From NCBI GenBank assembly GCA_016283195.1, contig JAEEML010000158.1, positions 1 to 8,871 of the forward strand: 8,871 nt of DNA, in the 5' to 3' direction. The translations under genes and the position numbers were made by a program. This document shows, piece by piece, positions 6,520 through 8,871 of the stretch; the stretch's first letter is position 1; every line of letters starts with the position of its first letter. The notes beneath the pieces were generated by a model. That model was not told the DNA's origin and did no database searches. It saw only the letters and a list, made by a program, of their open reading frames with translations. The stretch comes from Deltaproteobacteria bacterium (lineage in GTDB: Bacteria > JAEEML01).

Positions 6520-7130
6520 CAGATATGCTCCTCTACTACCGCGTCAAGATCCAGAATAATAATCATTTTGCCATCTTCCCAGCCGATGCCGGTGATGAAC
6601 TCTTTACCGGTATTGGCTACTGTGGCCGGCGGCGGTTCAATTTGATCTTTGTTAAAGCGCACAACATGGTGAATTTTGTCCACAATAAGGCCGATGGATT
6701 CGCCGGCGGCATTTTGTACTACCAGCGTGCGGTTGGCTTCGGTTTGCTCATTTTCCAAACTTAATATGCGGCTTAAGCGGTACACGGGAACAATGTTGCC
6801 GCGCAGAGAAATAATCCCGGCCACATAGTGCGGCGTGTGGGGCACTTTGGTGATTTGAGTAATCTTAATAATCTCTTTAATTCTGGTTAATTCAATGGCA
6901 TAGCGCTCATTGTTCAGAGTAAAGAGCAAGTATTCTTCCAAATCAAGGCCAAAGAGTGTCTCATTGGTTGTTTGCGTTGCCGATTCATAAGTAAATTCAT
7001 CATGTTGAATTTCATCGTGCAGAGCAAAAAAGTCGTTTAGCGGATCCAGCTGTTCGCTTCTTATAGCCGGAGCCCCATGAGTATCCGCTTGAATAATTGA
7101 GAGCGCGTTATTTTTATCGTTTGCGGCCAT
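6519..7130 (-). CDS. cheW: CheW-like coupling protein with long N-terminal extension
   Basis: A second coupling protein, 203 residues. The CheW domain spans about 65-199, with EYLLFTLNNERYAIELTRIK (66-85), GIISLRGNIVPVYRLSRIL (105-123; Arg110), SIGLIVDKIHHVVRF and ITGIGWEDGKMIIILDLD. Ahead of it lies an extension of roughly 60 polar, acidic residues (LDPLNDFFALHDEIQHDE at 29-46) with no recognised fold; it may be a flexible tether or a binding peptide, which is inference. ATG 7130 is 22 nt downstream of the cheA stop. GGGAGG (7143-7148) is its best ribosome site, 12 nt away, longer than usual, which could lower its translation relative to its neighbours. Its stop overlaps the start of the next cheW by one base. 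Confidence 0.94.
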   Translation of the reverse strand: MAANDKNNALSIIQADTHGAPAIRSEQLDPLNDFFALHDEIQHDEFTYESATQTTNETLFGLDLEEYLLFTLNNERYAIELTRIKEIIKITQITKVPHTPHYVAGIISLRGNIVPVYRLSRILSLENEQTEANRTLVVQNAAGESIGLIVDKIHHVVRFNKDQIEPPPATVANTGKEFITGIGWEDGKMIIILDLDAVVEEHI

Positions 7131-7152
7131 AATTATCTAATACCTCCCAAAA

Positions 7153-8871
7153 TCAGCTGATGGCTTCATCTATAAGACCGGCAACATCCAGTACCAAAAC
7201 AGTTTGCTGATTGCCAAGTTCTGTAGCTCCGGCAATACCGCGAATATTACCCAGAGCTTTGCCCAGAGATTTAATGACTATTTCCTGTTGCCCAACTAGC
7301 TCATCGACAATAAGTCCTACGCGATTGTGTGCCAGGCCGACAATAACGGCGTATTTGCTCTCTTCGGGATGCTCGTCTGTCATGCCGAAGAGGGTAGCGG
7401 TGCGCAGAAGGGAAAGAGTATTGCCTCTTAAATTGAAAACTTCATGCTGCTCCACAGTTTGTATATCGGAACTGTTGATGATGATACTCTCCAGCACGGA
7501 ATTTAGCGGAATAGCATAAGTTTCGCTATTGACCTTCACAATCAGCGCCGAGATAATTGCCAAAGTAATCGGCAAAGTGATGGAAATCTTGAGACCCTGG
7601 CCGGGTTTTGAGTGAAGCTCAATAATACCGGATAGTTTAGTTATATTGGTGCGCACAACATCGAGGCCGACGCCGCGGCCTGAAAGCTCGCTGACTTCAT
7701 CTCTGGTGGAAAATCCGGGAGCGAAAATCAGATTAAACACATCGCGCTGGCTCATATCACGCGCTTTTTCGGCACTGATAATGCCGGCGCTCACAGCTTT
7801 GGAGCGGATGCGTTCTTCGTCCAGGCCGTTACCGTCATCGCTCACTTCAACAACAACATGGTTGCCGCGATGCTGTGCGGAAATGGTAATAGTCCCATAA
7901 GCCGGTTTGCCTCTGGCGATACGCGTATCCACATCTTCAATACCGTGGTCAATGGAATTTCTGATGATGTGCATCAGCGGATCGGCCAAATCCTCAACAA
8001 TGAGTTTATCCAGCTCGGTATTCTCGCCGTGCAATTGTACGCGGATATCCTTATTAAGTTCGCGGGTATATTTGCGGGCCATGCGCGTTAAACGCTCAAA
8101 AAGATGAGACATGGCCACCATACGCACTTCCATAATGCCGTTTTGTAAATCGTTTAATTGGCGTTCAAAACGCTTGGTTTCGCGGTGCAGGGCGGCAGCT
8201 ATCGGTGTCATCCCCTTGATAACTTTTAGATCTTCCCAAATTTGAGAGATTGAAGTTTTAGCCAGCACCAACTCGCCAACCAGATTCATCAGGTTATCAA
8301 GTTTATGAATATCCACGCGCACAGTTTGTGAGACGGAGCGCAGCGAAGAGTTATCATCAACAGGACGTTCGTTTTCTTTAGGCACTGCCGCTATCTGCTC
8401 GGCACCTGTGGCCGGGGTGGCATTTTCGGCGGCAGCACTGGGAGCAGCAGGAGAATTGGCTGATTTTACTAGCAATTTAGTTGAAATGTTATAGTTCTGC
8501 GGCAATTTGGCGGTATCTAAAACCGGCTCGTTACTGGCTAAAATAATATCAAAAGTAATGGTATCGCCATCGCCGATTTGCGAAGCCGGTAACTTGCTAA
8601 TGACTTCGCCCATAGTTTTGAGCTGATTATCAATTTCGGCCAAAGCGCTATCAAATTCCGCCAGATTAAAGGTGGCTCTGATGGTGTAAATAGCCCGCCC
8701 CTGTTTAATATTCTCATTAAGGCGGTGTTCCTCGTATTCGGTTAATACTTTTAGAAGATCCTGACTTACACCTTCGGCTTCTACCGGAGCTGCCTCCTTT
8801 GAACCGCCGGCTAGGCTGTTCATGCTGGCGATGAGCTGTTTGATGCCGCTGGTATCTGAGGGCTTGCCTTC
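7153..8871 (-). CDS. cheA: CheA chemotaxis histidine kinase (N-terminal part outside window)
   Basis: CheA autophosphorylates on a histidine of its P1 domain and passes the phosphate to CheY/CheB-type regulators, controlled by receptors through CheW. 572 residues are visible and the frame is open to the right edge, so the Met at 8823 is internal and the P1 (Hpt) domain is not seen. Numbering from that Met: an intermediate domain (about 22-120; [20 protein letters not shown], then [20 protein letters not shown]), an Ala/Pro-rich linker (121-157), the P3 dimerisation helices (about 165-260; [20 protein letters not shown]), and the P4 ATPase domain with N box [12 protein letters not shown] (285-296), G1 DDGNGLD (329-335) and FAPGFSTRD...[11 protein letters not shown] (367-391). 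A P5 CheW-like domain (about 420-555) ends the protein. All ATP-binding motifs look intact, so the kinase is probably active. Confidence 0.97.
   Translation of the reverse strand, partial: EGKPSDTSGIKQLIASMNSLAGGSKEAAPVEAEGVSQDLLKVLTEYEEHRLNENIKQGRAIYTIRATFNLAEFDSALAEIDNQLKTMGEVISKLPASQIGDGDTITFDIILASNEPVLDTAKLPQNYNISTKLLVKSANSPAAPSAAAENATPATGAEQIAAVPKENERPVDDNSSLRSVSQTVRVDIHKLDNLMNLVGELVLAKTSISQIWEDLKVIKGMTPIAAALHRETKRFERQLNDLQNGIMEVRMVAMSHLFERLTRMARKYTRELNKDIRVQLHGENTELDKLIVEDLADPLMHIIRNSIDHGIEDVDTRIARGKPAYGTITISAQHRGNHVVVEVSDDGNGLDEERIRSKAVSAGIISAEKARDMSQRDVFNLIFAPGFSTRDEVSELSGRGVGLDVVRTNITKLSGIIELHSKPGQGLKISITLPITLAIISALIVKVNSETYAIPLNSVLESIIINSSDIQTVEQHEVFNLRGNTLSLLRTATLFGMTDEHPEESKYAVIVGLAHNRVGLIVDELVGQQEIVIKSLGKALGNIRGIAGATELGNQQTVLVLDVAGLIDEAIS

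Noticed and set aside
8821-8823. ATG at 8823 as the true start of cheA
   Set aside because: The frame continues open to the window edge, and CheA would otherwise lack its P1 phosphotransfer domain; no ribosome site precedes this ATG.
1-8871. Frequent GCCGGC words across the window as a dispersed repeat
   Set aside because: They fall in different frames and genes and fit the preference for GCC and GGC codons; no longer flanking sequence is shared.

Overview
This window is a bacterial chromosome segment of roughly balanced base composition. It is densely packed and mostly coded on the minus strand. Its core is a chemotaxis-type signalling operon transcribed leftward from the right edge: cheA (5' end outside the window), a cheW with a long N-terminal extension, a second compact cheW, a 654-residue HEAT-repeat protein, cheR and cheB. 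The last five genes are almost continuous. Junctions are TGATG (cheW/cheW), ATGA (cheW/HEAT), a 3-nt gap (HEAT/cheR) and ATGA (cheR/cheB); cheA and the first cheW are 22 nt apart. This makes translational coupling likely.

To the left of cheB lies a short accessory region. The cutA gene (plus strand) converges on cheB, with only 5 nt between the two stop codons. A secreted protein of unknown function (minus strand) begins inside the 5' end of cutA, so the two divergent genes overlap head to head by about 41 nt. Its mature part looks like two copies of one small beta-rich domain. After a 125-nt gap, the left edge holds the first 275 codons of a tRNA-dihydrouridine synthase (DusB/NifR3 type, minus strand). 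It starts at GTG and runs off the window.

How the genes work together (inferred from families): CheA is the sensor histidine kinase, the two CheW proteins dock it to receptors, CheR methylates receptors and CheB is the phosphorylation-controlled methylesterase that resets them. The HEAT-repeat solenoid sits between the coupling and adaptation genes and is probably a structural or adaptor subunit of this system. No receptor (MCP), CheY, CheD, CheX or CheZ gene is visible here, so the output is not defined by this window. Dus, CutA and the secreted protein look unrelated to chemotaxis.

Taxonomy cannot be fixed from the sequence. The Sec-type signal peptide and the general style of the che genes suggest a Gram-negative lineage. 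The CheA intermediate domain and the HEAT partner recall deltaproteobacteria-like or poorly sampled candidate phyla, but this is an impression from memory, not a test. I saw no tRNA, rRNA, CRISPR array, insertion sequence or convincing terminator.
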